This document shows, in pieces, positions 11,503 to 21,941 of a DNA stretch of 64,000 nucleotides (the stretch's first letter is position 1; the number at the start of each line of letters is the position of its first letter). The stretch is from positions 1,860,001 through 1,924,000 of the forward strand of contig PSQN01000015.1 in the NCBI GenBank assembly GCA_002989075.1. The letters are read 5' to 3'. The position numbers and the translations under genes are program-made. The notes below the pieces were generated by a model. The model was not told the DNA's origin, ran no database searches, and saw nothing but the letters and a program-made list of their open reading frames with translations. The stretch is from Arthonia radiata (taxonomy: Eukaryota; Ascomycota; Arthoniomycetes; Arthoniales; Arthoniaceae).

Positions 11503-12442
11503 ATGGGTCTCTTCAGCATCACCCCTACCAAAGTCGCGCTCATCGCCCTCTTCATCCCTCTCGGCCTCTGGCTTGACACCATCAAGGTCGGCCACCCCCA
11601 AACCCCCACAACGAACCCTCTCACGCGCGGCCACTAACGCAGTCCAGTAGTCCAACTTCTACGTCTTCGACCACTCGTCCCTGCACGCCCTCGCCCTCGA
11701 AGCCATATCCATCTACCCCAACAGCACCGCCGGCGTCGTCCACCACATCGCAACCACCCTCCAGCAAACGCACCCCAGCTACGTGACCCGCGACCCCTTC
11801 CCCTTCCACCCCAACGCCAGCGTCTCCGCGCCCTACACCGGCATCGTCTCCCCGTCCGACCTGGCCACAGACGACGTGGTCGCCCAGCTCACATCGCCGT
11901 ACGAAACCGAATGGCTCTTCAACAACGCCGGCGGCGCCATGGGGACCATGTACATGCTGCACGCGTCCGTGACGGAGTATCTCATCATCTTCGGCACGCC
12001 GCTGGGGACGGAGGGCCACACGGGCAGGCATTTCGCGGACGATTACTTCCATATTATCGAGGGCGAGCAGTGGGCTGCTGAGGCGCATAGTCTGCGGAGG
12101 GAGGTGTATCCAAAGGGGAGTGTGCATCATTTGAAGAGGGGCGTGGTGAAGCAGTATAAGATGCATGAGGGTGCTTGGTGAGTCCTCTCTTTCATTGTGA
12201 GCTGGTAGCGTTGAGGGTGAGCCGGTGGTGGTGGAGAGCCGGAGGGTGCTGTACGCTGATACGTGGATGTACGCTGACACGGGCATAGGGCACTGGAGCT
12301 CGCGCAGGGCTGGATTCCGCTGATGTTTCCGTTTGGGTTTGCGGACGGCTTGAGCAGTACGCTGGATGTGCAGACGATGTGGCATACGATGCGGGTTACG
12401 GGGAGGGAGACTGTGAAGAATTTGTTGCAGGGGAAGATTTGA
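11503..12442 (+). CDS. erg2: C-8 sterol isomerase (ergosterol pathway)
   Basis: Erg2 moves the double bond from C8 to C7 in ergosterol synthesis at the ER membrane. Exons are 11503-11586, 11651-12177 and 12289-12442, about 254 residues, close to the family's usual 220-250. Exon 1 encodes one N-terminal membrane helix ([14 protein letters not shown]). Exon 2 carries the family signatures [13 protein letters not shown] and [16 protein letters not shown]. Exon 3 carries [17 protein letters not shown]. The first intron has a non-standard GTCGGC donor but a good CTAAC branch site; the acceptor at 11650 is fixed by frame. The second intron is unusually long here (111 nt). Fenpropimorph-class fungicides act on this enzyme family. 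Confidence 0.95.
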
Positions 12443-12724
12443 AGAGTTAGCGCATCGAGGAATCTCTGCGTTGAGAGGGACTGGCACACGAATATCGTCT
12501 CGAGAGCATGAAAGGAGACGAGTCTGCTCACCACGTTGTCCTCGACGGTAAGAGCCCGGTGGAGGCGTCTTGAAGAGTGTCGGAATTGAACAGCCAGAAA
12601 GCATTGACTCGAGCTATCCAAAGCTCCCAGCAGTGAGGTGCTGATGTGTTCATAACGTTGCGTGTGGCAACAACATCGACTGTCGTAGACTCATATAATC
12701 ATACAAGCGCCTCACAGCGCAATC

Positions 12725-13591
12725 TCACTTCGACGCCGCGATCACATCCCTAATGAGATCCTTCGGCTTCGAGCCACCATCACAGTTCTTCCACTCCCCA
12801 CCATCGCGTATGCACCTGACCTCATCATCCAACCGCACCGTACAACTATACTTCACGCCCGCCTTCGCCGTCCTATTCACACTTTCCCTCAACAAATCCT
12901 GCCCGTAAGCCCCATCATCTCTGCTCGCGCACTCATTCAACTTCTCAAAGTCGATGCCATGCTCCAACGCGCAGCCCTTGACAAGCCCTTCGTCGGGTAT
13001 CGACTCATACTCGTTGGTGAGACAGGTAGCGAAAGGAAGGTAGGTCTTGGGGTCGGGGTAGAGATCCGCGGCGCAGAGCTGGACGATATTGCCCATGCAT
13101 TCGGAGGGGCCGTGCTTGCATTCTACGCCGCCGTCTTGGTCGTCGATCTCGCCGATGTAGGAGAGTTTGAAGTCGACTTTGGTGGAGATGTTGGACATGG
13201 CGGGGAGGATAAGGTCGTTGAGGCAGGATTGGGCGTCGGGGCATTTGGACCTGCAGGCCGTGTCAGCAGTGAAAACTCCGGGACAGACAGTATGTGAGAA
13301 AGGAGAACGTAAGCCGTCCTTCCAATATAGACTTAGGTGGTGGGCGTACATGATGTGAGCCTCCAGTGGCACCTTCGCTGCTGGACTCGTCCGTAAGTCT
13401 TTTGAATCTCTTTCACGCCTGAGTCTGGCGGGACCGCATTGCGTCGGCGGCGTGTATGCTGTGAAGACGAATAGGATGAGAGAGACGCTCAAGACGAGGG
13501 AGAAGATGTAGTAACGGATTCGCCGAGTGACAGACGATGCGGCGGAGGGCGACGGATCTCGTTGGCGCAGCAGGGGCGTCTTCTCGTCCAT
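12725..13591 (-). CDS. GILT-family thiol reductase-like membrane protein
   Basis: Exon 1 is 13591-13350 and exon 2 is 13250-12725, with a 99-nt intron (GTACGC...CTGCAG); about 255 residues. A cytosolic N-terminus (M-D-E-K-T-P-L-L-R-Q-R) precedes one membrane helix (Y-I-F-S-L-V-L-S-V-S-L-I-L-F-V-F). The lumenal part begins V-P-L-E-A-H-I-M-S-K-C-P-D-A-Q-S-C, the fungal form of the GILT (gamma-interferon-inducible lysosomal thiol reductase) domain, and has many cysteines (C-K-H-G-P-S-E-C-M-G-N). The canonical CxxC is not present: the first Cys is followed by P-D-A and the next Cys is six positions on, so reductase activity is uncertain. N-terminal K-T-P-L-L resembles a dileucine vacuole-sorting signal. 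Divergent from the hexokinase gene. Confidence 0.8.
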   Translation of the reverse strand: MDEKTPLLRQRDPSPSAASSVTRRIRYYIFSLVLSVSLILFVFTAYTPPTQCGPARLRRERDSKDLRTSPAAKVPLEAHIMYAHHLSLYWKDGLRSPFSHTVCPGVFTADTACRSKCPDAQSCLNDLILPAMSNISTKVDFKLSYIGEIDDQDGGVECKHGPSECMGNIVQLCAADLYPDPKTYLPFATCLTNEYESIPDEGLVKGCALEHGIDFEKLNECASRDDGAYGQDLLRESVNRTAKAGVKYSCTVRLDDEVRCIRDGGEWKNCDGGSKPKDLIRDVIAASK

Positions 13592-14305
13592 GATACCGAC
13601 GAGTTGATGAGCTGAACAAGGCAGTTGAAACTAAGTCGCAACAGATTGCGGTGGAATGATAAGGGAAGAAGAGTGCACGAGTCGATGATGTGAGGACGGG
13701 CGGGACGTGCATGAGCTGAAGTACCTCTGTACCGGATCGTCGCTTCTTCTGACAGACGCGACAGGCGCTCTTGCCAAATGAACCTCAACAATGGTGAGGT
13801 GGTATTTATGTAGTCTGATGAAGGAGGAGCCGCGATGGTGGATCGACGGTGCCATGCGTTCAGCCCCTCGACCTCTGCGACCTCGACTACTTTCCTCTCT
13901 CCTTCTTCCTACCTCGAATCCTTTCTTACTGCCAATCATGCTTACCACCTTCATTCTCGAGTCGCTGTTGTGACCTGAGGCCCCGAAGCGAAACTCAACA
14001 GATGGCTCTTACAAAGAAGACTACCCCCAGCTCACAGCAGGATGTAACCTCGAGATGGAAGGCTGGGCATGTCTCGTTGCTGGCTGAAGGTCCTAGAGTG
14101 ACTAGGCCATCGTGAAGCCATCACCTTAGCTCGCTTGCTGCCTGCTTGAACCACCATTGTTCGCGTTTCAGTTCGACGGTGCATGCTGGCATTCTTCAGC
14201 TTGTTTTTTCTTCATCTACTCTCCTTCTGACGCCTCGAACAAAGAGTCAACCAGCTCTTGTTCAACATCTTCCCTTCATTCCCCGGTCATCGGCAAGATA
14301 GTATC
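13592..14305. promoter_or_regulatory. Divergent promoter region between GILT-like and hexokinase genes
   Basis: 714 bp with long pyrimidine tracts (about 13880-13930 and 14210-14285 on the + strand) of the kind common upstream of fungal start codons. No gene seen. Specific factor sites were not assigned. Confidence 0.4.
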
Positions 14306-15881
14306 ATGTCATTTGACGATTTCATTAGACCACTACTACTGACTGAAGACCGTCTGCCTGAGCTTGCACTCGCTCTCTCAAAAAAGTACAAATCCCTCGC
14401 TCAAGACTCGACAGAACAATTCCTTGCTACACCAGTCAATGTCCTCCCCGATGGCTCCGAAACCGGTCGAATGCTCGCTATCGACGTCGGCGGGTCGAAC
14501 CTTCGTGTAGGGTTTGTCGATCTTCTGGGAGGCTCGAAGATCGCGCGTTCATACGATCGAACTTGGCGGATAGAAGATGATCTTCGTACAGGCGTCGGAG
14601 GAGACAATGCTTTGTTCGACTGGATCGGGGACCGCATCGCTGAGGTCGTAGCGGCTCGCCAGCAAGATCTTCCCATGGACAGCAAGGGTCATGATGCTCT
14701 TGGTGAAGTGTTGCCGCTCGGTATTGCTTGGTCATTTCCACTAAGGTAATTGGTTCTGTCGATGTCTGGGTCCCTTCAACTAACGTTTTCGTAGCCAACA
14801 CACCATCTCTAATGCAACGCTCATGAAGCTGGGGAAAGGCTTTCGAGTCCCTGGTGATCCTAACTTGGGCCGATTGATCTTGCAGGGATACTCGAAGCAC
14901 GTGCAGCCACCACAATCGTTACCACGGATTCAAATCGCTGCCATCACAAACGACACGCTCGCTACGCTCGCTTCAATTGCATACGACTCTCAACCAACCG
15001 CCAACAGACGTGTGGTCATGGGGCTCATCGTGGGCACTGGCTCCAACGCAGCAATCCTCATGGACCTCGACGCACTTGCCAAGTCCAAGCGGGATGCAGT
15101 TGAGCTACCTGCAATCGCCGATAGCGAGCACACCAGAATTGTTATTAACACTGAGTGGTCTATCAGAGGCACCATTGGACCTGTACGCGAAGCTGGTCTT
15201 GTGACCGAGTGGGACGAGCAACTTGACAAAGAGAGTGAAGACCCGGGGTTCATGCCTTTCGAGTACATGACTGGTGGAAGATACCTCGGTGAGATTGTAC
15301 GACTGGTGTTGCATGAGTACTTCACACAGCAGGGCGCAGATAAATCTTCACTACCGCAACAGCTATCCAAGCGCTCGGGACTGCATACAAACTACTTGTC
15401 AGACGTGCTAGCCACAGACATATCAACAGAAGAGCTCCTATCTCAAGTCCAGCAAGACCTACAACCGACAGACGGTTCCAAATGGACTTGGAATGCTGAG
15501 CGAGTTGAAGAAGCAAGACAGGCAGCGCGTGCCGTTCAGAGACGGTCCTCATATCTCGTCGCAGCGGCTGTGCTGGGCGCACTCATCTGTGCCGGCGACT
15601 TCATCGACCCCAGCAACAGCTCGACACAAGCCCAGCACAAAATTGAAGAGGGTATGGATCAGGAGCTCATCGTCGCTTACACTGGAGGCGTCATCGCACA
15701 GTTTCCGCACTATCTCGAGGACATCACGGTCGCTATCAAGAACCTTGCCGCAGAGCTTTCACATCCGAGTCTCAAGCAGAAAGTGGAATTATCAGAGGTG
15801 TTGAATGGTGGAGTCATCGGCGCTGGAGTAATGGCGGGTACGGTGTGGAACATTCCAATGCATCGGCGCGGGAGCCTATAG
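14306..15881 (+). CDS. Divergent hexokinase-family protein
   Basis: Exons 14306-14745 and 14795-15881 (49-nt intron GTAATT...GTAG) encode about 508 residues, the usual fungal hexokinase length. Family blocks in order: phosphate loop L-A-I-D-V-G-G-S-N-L-R-V (residues ~57-68), A-W-S-F-P-L-S-Q and G-K-G-F in the sugar-binding region, I-T-N-D-T-L-A-T-L with the catalytic Asp, G-L-I-V-G-T-G-S-N-A, I-N-T-E-W, Y-L-G-E-I-V-R and a C-terminal A-Y-T-G-G-V. Several blocks depart from the standard: WTKGF is L-G-K-G-F, and the usual F-S-F-P context is changed. Such divergence is known in the regulatory, non-catalytic hexokinases of Aspergillus (xprF/hxkD, hxkC). The catalytic Asp and a glucose-binding Glu appear retained, so activity is open. 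In-frame Met at 14258 would add 16 residues; the start at 14306 fits the family better. Confidence 0.85.
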
Positions 15882-16050
15882 ATCGAGTCGGTAACACGGA
15901 CTTTCACCTAGAACATGCATAGCGTCTCTGCAATCAAAATGAAATTGATTCTCTGGATTCAATTGCATCATTTGGATTCATTCGCTAGCTAAGGCGTAAC
16001 TTTGACCGATCAAACTCCAGACACCTGACCCAACCCCAGCGCTAACCCAT

Positions 16051-16645
16051 CTACAAAGCGTACGCAAGAGCGGCGGCGACAGCACCACCGACCACGCCTG
16101 CGTAGCCTGCGGTGATAGCTGGCGCAGCGTTGCCGGTGCCACTTGCAGGTGGCGGTGGCGGCGCAGAGCTGGAGGACGCAGCACTCTCGCTTGATGATGG
16201 TGCAGCGGACGACGATTCAGAAGACGCCATCGAAGAGGACATAGCGGAGTCGGACGGCATCGAGCCTGGCGCCATCGTCGACGTGCCAGATGGCATTGGC
16301 TCGCCAGAGGGCTGGAGTGGTGAGGGCGCGGAGCCGGTCGGCATGGCTGTAGTCTCTGCGCCGGGTGCGCCGGGCTGTGAGGGGTCAGCTTTGCAACAAC
16401 GTGTCACTGAATTCGAAGGTACTGACGTTGGTCATAGGAGGTTCACCGCCTGCAACAGCGGAGCCAGCGATGCCCGCTGCGCTGCTCGCCGCGGGCGCAC
16501 CATTCGGACCAGCGACCGACTGGACGACCGACTGGACAGCAGAGGACAGCATAGCACCAGTGGCAGACGCGAGCGCAGGGTCGGAGCTCTGCGCAGCGGC
16601 GAGGCCGGCGGCCGCCAGTGTGAAGAGAGTGGTCTTGGTGTACAT
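16051..16645 (-). CDS. Secreted Ser/Ala/Pro-rich protein, probably GPI-anchored
   Basis: Exon 1 16645-16427 and exon 2 16374-16051 (52-nt intron GTCAGT...CACAG) give about 180 residues. It opens with a signal peptide (L-F-T-L-A-A-A-G-L-A-A-A-Q). The middle is low-complexity serine, alanine, proline and methionine, and the end is a hydrophobic tail (A-G-V-V-G-G-A-V-A-A-A-L-A-Y-A-L) after small residues, which fits a GPI-attachment signal. No enzymatic domain; presumably a cell-wall or surface protein. Its architecture is close to that of the gene at 23384-23907. Confidence 0.75.
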
Positions 16646-17596
16646 CTTGCGATACTGTGACTGTTTGAAGAGTGAAGAACAAGAGCGAACGAGGAAATCT
16701 GATGAACGACTGGTACTTTTCGGGTACGTATTACTGAGCTTTCTGACAATCTGACAGACTGAAGAAGGACCCCAGCGGCGGCAGCAGGCTTAAGTAAAGG
16801 GCCGTGTCTATGTCTACAGGGCCACGTACTAAATTTGGAGGAGCTGCGCTTGGCTGCGCTGCGCGAGGCGCTTTCGGCCCCGGTTGCCGTATGGGGACTT
16901 TCAAGGGACCGTGAAGGGATCGCAAGGCGAATGCAAGAGGACAGAGGGATGCGCGCATGGCGGAATCGAATACGAGTGGTGCGCCGGCGTTGGGACCGGG
17001 GCATTTGATGTATGGGGTTGTTTGCGGATGGTGTAGGGAAATCCTACAGGCGGGCGCGGGCGGTGGATCGGCGGTGCGGGTGAAACGGGGGCCAGGCAGA
17101 GGATGCTGCGCTGGCTGTTGGCTCTTGGGGTTGCTGGAGGCGGTGTTTCTTGGCGGTTTCGTGGTGATGGGGCGAAAAGGGGATATGACGGGTGGGTGGC
17201 GGCTGGGTGGCCTGCGGAGGGCTTGGCGAGGTGGTGATGGTTGGGGTTGGGGCTGGGGGGTTGCATTGGCTTGGGTGTTGGTGTAGGCAAAGGTCTGTGA
17301 GTGGGTTGTTGTTGTTTATGGTCGTTTCAGCAATGCCTGGACGGTTACTCTGCAGTTCGCAGCGTACTGTGGAGACGTGGTTCGCGATGATGGTCACACT
17401 AAATCCTTGAGAGAGCTGTAGGAGCTGATGTGCAAGCAGGCGCTGCAAGTATTGAGCAAGGCTACGTCGAAAGCCAGATATCATCTCAGCAATAATATGT
17501 TCGACTTGACAACACTGTAGTCGCTCCTCTTCTCAACGACCTGGTCATCACCGTCCTACTGAACACAAGATCAATGCAACCCCTTCGTACAGTGCA
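16646..17596. other. Intergenic stretch, GC-rich, no supported gene
   Basis: Contains the upstream region of the secreted protein gene at 16645. The G-rich segment 17040-17280 gives long overlapping ORFs on both strands, but their composition (Gly/Trp/Arg or Pro/His repeats) reflects base bias rather than protein. Confidence 0.45.
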
Positions 17597-18136
17597 TTGA
17601 AACATTCTCCTTGTACAACCTGCTTTCAAGACCAGTCTTACGATAAAGAAATACTCAATCGTGGTCACCCAACAGCTTCTCGAACAATTACTTCGAGGCT
17701 GTTCACCGGAGACACTAGGAGAGCCTTCACGCTCTCATACGACAATCCGATCCGCGAAAGTCTGATCGTCCTCACATCACGTAGCACTGCTCTTATCAAT
17801 GGAACCTTCTCCCGTCGTAGAGTCGTCAATGATGCTTCCTTGTCTCTGGCCCCTCGAAATGCACATCCCGCTAAGACAACCACGCTCAGTCGTCGGGATC
17901 AAGCATCCGATGCTTTGCGGTACCCAGAGAGGCAAACCTCGACCACGCCCTTGCTGTCCTCAGCTGAGAACAGGCCGATTGACGACAGCGACGCCCTTCG
18001 CCCCGTTCACGGACTCATGAGAGGTGTTCGGAAGGTAAACGGATCAACTCAAGAGTCGCTGAGAGGCCGCCGAGCGAATTTGGTCAGGATAATGAGAGAT
18101 CTTCGAGGAAAAAGGGTGGAATGGCAGGCCGGTTGA
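17597..18136 (+). CDS. Hypothetical ORF, uncertain
   Basis: A 179-codon uninterrupted ORF rich in Arg, Ser and Thr with no membrane segment, signal or known motif. Nothing besides length supports it, and the opposite strand also has a moderate ORF here. It may be a chance ORF. Confidence 0.2.
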   Translation: MKHSPCTTCFQDQSYDKEILNRGHPTASRTITSRLFTGDTRRAFTLSYDNPIRESLIVLTSRSTALINGTFSRRRVVNDASLSLAPRNAHPAKTTTLSRRDQASDALRYPERQTSTTPLLSSAENRPIDDSDALRPVHGLMRGVRKVNGSTQESLRGRRANLVRIMRDLRGKRVEWQAG

Positions 18137-18280
18137 AACGAGCGTGACCGACGGAGAATTGGACAGCGCGTCGTGTGTAGCTGTCAGTGCAACGCGCCAG
18201 TCGCTGACCAGACTGGCGTTGTGCACGACCGGCTACACCGCTGCGGCGGAGTTGACAGGTCCGCTGATACCCCACGGCTA

Positions 18281-18661
18281 TCACCTTCCACACGCCCCCT
18301 TACTTTGCCCTCTCTTGATGCCCTCACCGCCCAACGCCGCTGGCGCCGACATCGCCTTTACGAATTCGTCGTAGCTCTCTTCACCGTCGTCTCCCCCGTT
18401 TTGGACTTCTCCATCTTTCACCTGCAATGCGGCTCCACGCTCGCCCTTTTCTTGCACCTCGTCGCCATTCTCCTGCAGCTGTTGCTTCTCCCGCACCTCA
18501 GCTGTCAGCTGCTTGCGCGCGGAGGAGGCGCTCCCCTCGACCATGCAGTAGAGACCCATGGAGCCCATGCAAGGGACGATCTGCACGGCGCCGAGATCGG
18601 TGAGGCGTGTGTTTGGGGTTCGGGGGCCGGCGGGGCAGAGGGAGTAGGGGTGTATGGACAT
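18281..18661 (-). CDS. Hypothetical 126-residue protein
   Basis: Start chosen at 18661 (M-S-I-H-P-Y-S-L-C-P-A-G-P). The frame is open upstream to 18880 but that part looks non-coding. The C-terminal half is charged and glutamine/glutamate-rich (R-E-K-Q-Q-L-Q-E-N-G-D-E-V-Q) and could form a short coiled coil, ending with a Lys/Gly-rich tail. No family recognised. Confidence 0.35.
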   Translation of the reverse strand: MSIHPYSLCPAGPRTPNTRLTDLGAVQIVPCMGSMGLYCMVEGSASSARKQLTAEVREKQQLQENGDEVQEKGERGAALQVKDGEVQNGGDDGEESYDEFVKAMSAPAALGGEGIKRGQSKGACGR

Positions 18662-20940
18662 GGTGGCGTTGAACAATTGAATGTACTTTTGCTGTAACTG
18701 AATGATGCTCAGGTAATGTAGGCCCAGAAGATGAAGAAGCTCGTGATTATTTCGACCGGCTGTGGAGTGTGGGTTGTGGAGCAAATATGGGGGAAGTGTT
18801 TTCGTGAGCGTCGCCGCTTCAGCGATAAAGATGGTGGAACCTTGAGATGTGGTGGACGATATAGCGAATAGGAGATGCACAGAATGACTGGAGCTTCACG
18901 ACAATTTGAATGTAATACACTACGAGCAAGACGTTGGCGACTGGATTGATATCATATCTTCTAGTCCTCCCTGTGCGCCCTATGTTTCCTTCAACGATTC
19001 CATCTATAACTACACACGCGCGTCTCTTACATGAGCTACGACTTACAACACCGCAAGTAGCATGTGCCTTCCATTTAGACGGTCATTTCGAAGGCTGTTC
19101 GTAGAAATCAAATCATAAACCGCCTACTTCGGCATTTGTCTAACCTGAAATAGCAAATGTACGCCGTCCACAAGCCCTCTTCTCGGCATATTGTCTGAGT
19201 ATTTGCAAGAGCAGCGCAATGAATTTGAGAGTCGTCCCCAGCATGTACGTATCCGACCTTACCGTCGATGACAGCTTGGCCAAGAGGAGCAAATGTCATC
19301 CGCCCAGCATTTGTCACGCCCATTTGTCCAGCAGCCTAAACCACAATGGGTAAATGTACATTACCGTAAAGTTCACGGCGCCCTAATCTCTTATACGAGT
19401 ACTGGCCAGTCTGACGTTCATCTTCGGACGCTATCCTGGGGCGCGGGCAGGCGTACTCAAACCAACGCCATAATCTGCCACGCATGGAAAACCATGAGGA
19501 ATGTTTCGGCCCCTAGTGGCTTTGACTGTTTGCACTGCCTGGCTGCCTTCCTGTTGCCGCACGCGGGTTTGAAATGAGACGGCCGGACGGGGAGACCGGG
19601 AGGATGGTGAAGGACGCGTGCGGTTTGGGGGCGGAATGGGAGGAATGGCGTTGGTTGGGTTCGGGGATTGGAGATCGCTTTGTCTGGTCGGAGATGACTG
19701 CGGGTTAGGACATGCATAGCCATCCATACCTTGGCACGTCGGTTGAGATTGAGCAACATTGATCGCGGCGGCGGCGGGATGTTCAGATCGAAGGCCTTTT
19801 GAACGTGTCGTTGATATGAGCACGAAGGGTAACAGGTTACAGAGGAAGCCAGATGGTTTGGTAGGGATATCGGCACTTGACCTCAACATCGAGAATATCA
19901 ACCACCTTAAATGACAGTGTTTCTTCCAACGCTCTTGCTTCCGCGCTGAGGACTGAAACTGAGCTTTGATGTTGAAGCAAGGGCGCAGTAGGAGCTTCGT
20001 CTGTGACGCGGCAAGGCCGCGGTCGTACAACAATTCCGGGCTCATGTTGCTCTACTGGGTCAAAAGTGATCTTACAGACAGAACTGTGGTGTCTCGTAGA
20101 ACGCTTTGACAATGCTAGAATTTCGGACATCATTACTGTCGGCGCTGAAGCACAGTACTTCTGCAGGAAAAGTACAGGTTGACTTCGAGGCCCTGGCATC
20201 TTCCCCACCTTTTCGGCAACCGCGGCTCCACCCTCGCACGCGACACCGTTGAGATCTGGGTTTGTGCTCCAGTCTTGATCATCACAGCGCCGAACAACCT
20301 GCAGGCGAACATCTGGCAATCTTCATCATAGTTGTGCGAGGTTATATCCTTAATCTCAGTCGGGAGAAGGCAGCTGCGGTCAAACCCAACTGGAGTTGCT
20401 CAATCCACCGCATCTCGGGTGCTCGGTACTCGAGTACATACAGCGGTACACGGGACTCTAAATGTATCTACGCGATCGTTCCTGAGACCGTTGGATCTGT
20501 TGCAGGGCGCCTTGCCGAATACGGGTTTCATGGAGAAACAAGCTAGGCCGCTTTGGGGGATGGAGGTGCCGAGGATCTGTCGCGTGACTGTTGGCACAGC
20601 ACACCGCCCACCAATACCCTCTTCATTCATCTTCATTCGCTGCTGCATTCTTGTCAGTGGCTGCAATTTGCCATGTATAAATCTATCACGAGCATTAGCT
20701 GCCGAGAGCCAGCATGCTTGGCCCACCTCACCGCATCCTCCGCATCATGTCTTTGCCGCATGTTTTAAAGTTGCCTTGTGGCCCTTCCTTCGCAATGAAA
20801 CTGCCATAGTGTCTTGTATTGCCGGATACCCCAGCACTAACCTCCAGCAATTCCCTTCGTAAAAAGAGCGTCTCAGTCAATTTGAACAGAGACGGAAATC
20901 ACTGGCAGATTATCACAGCGACGACACATTATCGGCAAAC
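18662..20940. other. Intergenic stretch of 2.3 kb without a supported gene
   Basis: ORFs up to 204 codons (for example on the minus strand between 19431 and 20319) overlap in several frames, lack motifs and show no coherent splice structure. I see no RNA gene or clear repeat. Confidence 0.4.
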
Positions 20941-21138
20941 ATGTTGAGCATCGTGGGCGCTCTTGTCGTCGCATACATGGCTCTGTATGCACTTGCAGTC
21001 CCAATACCGAGAACGAACGGCATCAGTGCAAAGTCAACGTATGAAGCAGGCTTCTCCTCAAAGTTTTTCAATGAGGCCACGCAGCGATCGCTCCATCAGA
21101 TAGCCATCGAGCGCTGTGGACCTACAGCACAATGCTAG
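20941..21138 (+). CDS. Small secreted protein candidate
   Basis: 65 codons beginning with a convincing signal peptide (M-L-S-I-V-G-A-L-V-V-A-Y-M-A-L-Y-A-L-A-V-P) and ending E-R-C-G-P-T-A-Q-C-stop. The same frame stays open for 59 more codons after the TAG and contains three further cysteines (R-C-F-Q-D-L, P-Y-C-G-C-R), so the gene may be truncated by a nonsense change. No family recognised; small secreted proteins of this kind are often effector candidates. Confidence 0.4.
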   Translation: MLSIVGALVVAYMALYALAVPIPRTNGISAKSTYEAGFSSKFFNEATQRSLHQIAIERCGPTAQC

Positions 21139-21941
21139 CCCATTTCCAAGACCGCACTCAAAATCAAAGAAGCATCAGCCGCGCAAGCTGCGCGCTGCTT
21201 CCAAGACTTGAATATATGGCATCCTCAACTTGACCATACGATACCTTACTGTGGATGTCGCGAAAGCGAATGGGGCCACCATACACCCTCGTTGGCCTCA
21301 GAACACCGCTCATGACTCGGATGCCTACTTCAGTGTACATCACCACTTTCGCTACCGCTACTCTTGCGGCAAGAATCGAAACAAGCGCCGCTGAAGCCTC
21401 GACGCGAGGTTACCTTCCTTCACGGCCTTCGCGCAAACGCAAAGCCGGGCCTCGCCAACTGTGACCTTCCAGCCCTTACTTAGGCTGTTTCACCACATCG
21501 TCTAGCAGCGATACCAACAATTATCCAGAACACGACAAGCCCACTGATGACCATGAGAGGTCACTATTGGCATAACGACGTCCATGTATATATTTTGAGA
21601 TACCCCTGCAAACTAGCCTCCATTTTCGGACATTTTCTGCAAGGCACGTTGATGTCGAACGACACATGAACAACCTTCCCGTTCTTGGTTCATTTACTGC
21701 CTCGTACGGCCCGTGTTATTAATGCATGAAGCTCTTATTTCATGGATTCGCTGCGAACTGCGGTGGACGTATGTTTCAAAGGCATCTTTCTATGTGCGTC
21801 GCGACCGAGACCGCACCGGCGCAATACTGACACGGTACGCGTGATGAAACGACCTCTGGATGTGGTGGCTCATAAGACGTCATCTCTTGCTGCCTGTCTT
21901 TACCGTCCAAACGTCTCTGCAAGCCAGAACAAGCCTCGAAC
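21139..21941. other. Intergenic stretch, no gene seen apart from the read-through frame
   Basis: The first 180 bases continue the frame of the preceding secreted-protein candidate; the rest shows only short ORFs. Confidence 0.4.

Noticed and set aside
11621-12604. 327-codon minus-strand ORF across ERG2
   Set aside because: Antisense shadow of ERG2, which has clear family motifs and splice sites on the + strand.
16957-17286. 109-codon ORF rich in Gly/Trp on the + strand and Pro/His ORFs on the opposite strand
   Set aside because: Long ORFs on both strands follow from G-rich composition; no motif and no splice support.
19431-20319. Overlapping minus-strand ORFs of 139-204 codons
   Set aside because: Three frames are open over partly the same bases, with no motif; possible joins between them need arbitrary splice sites.
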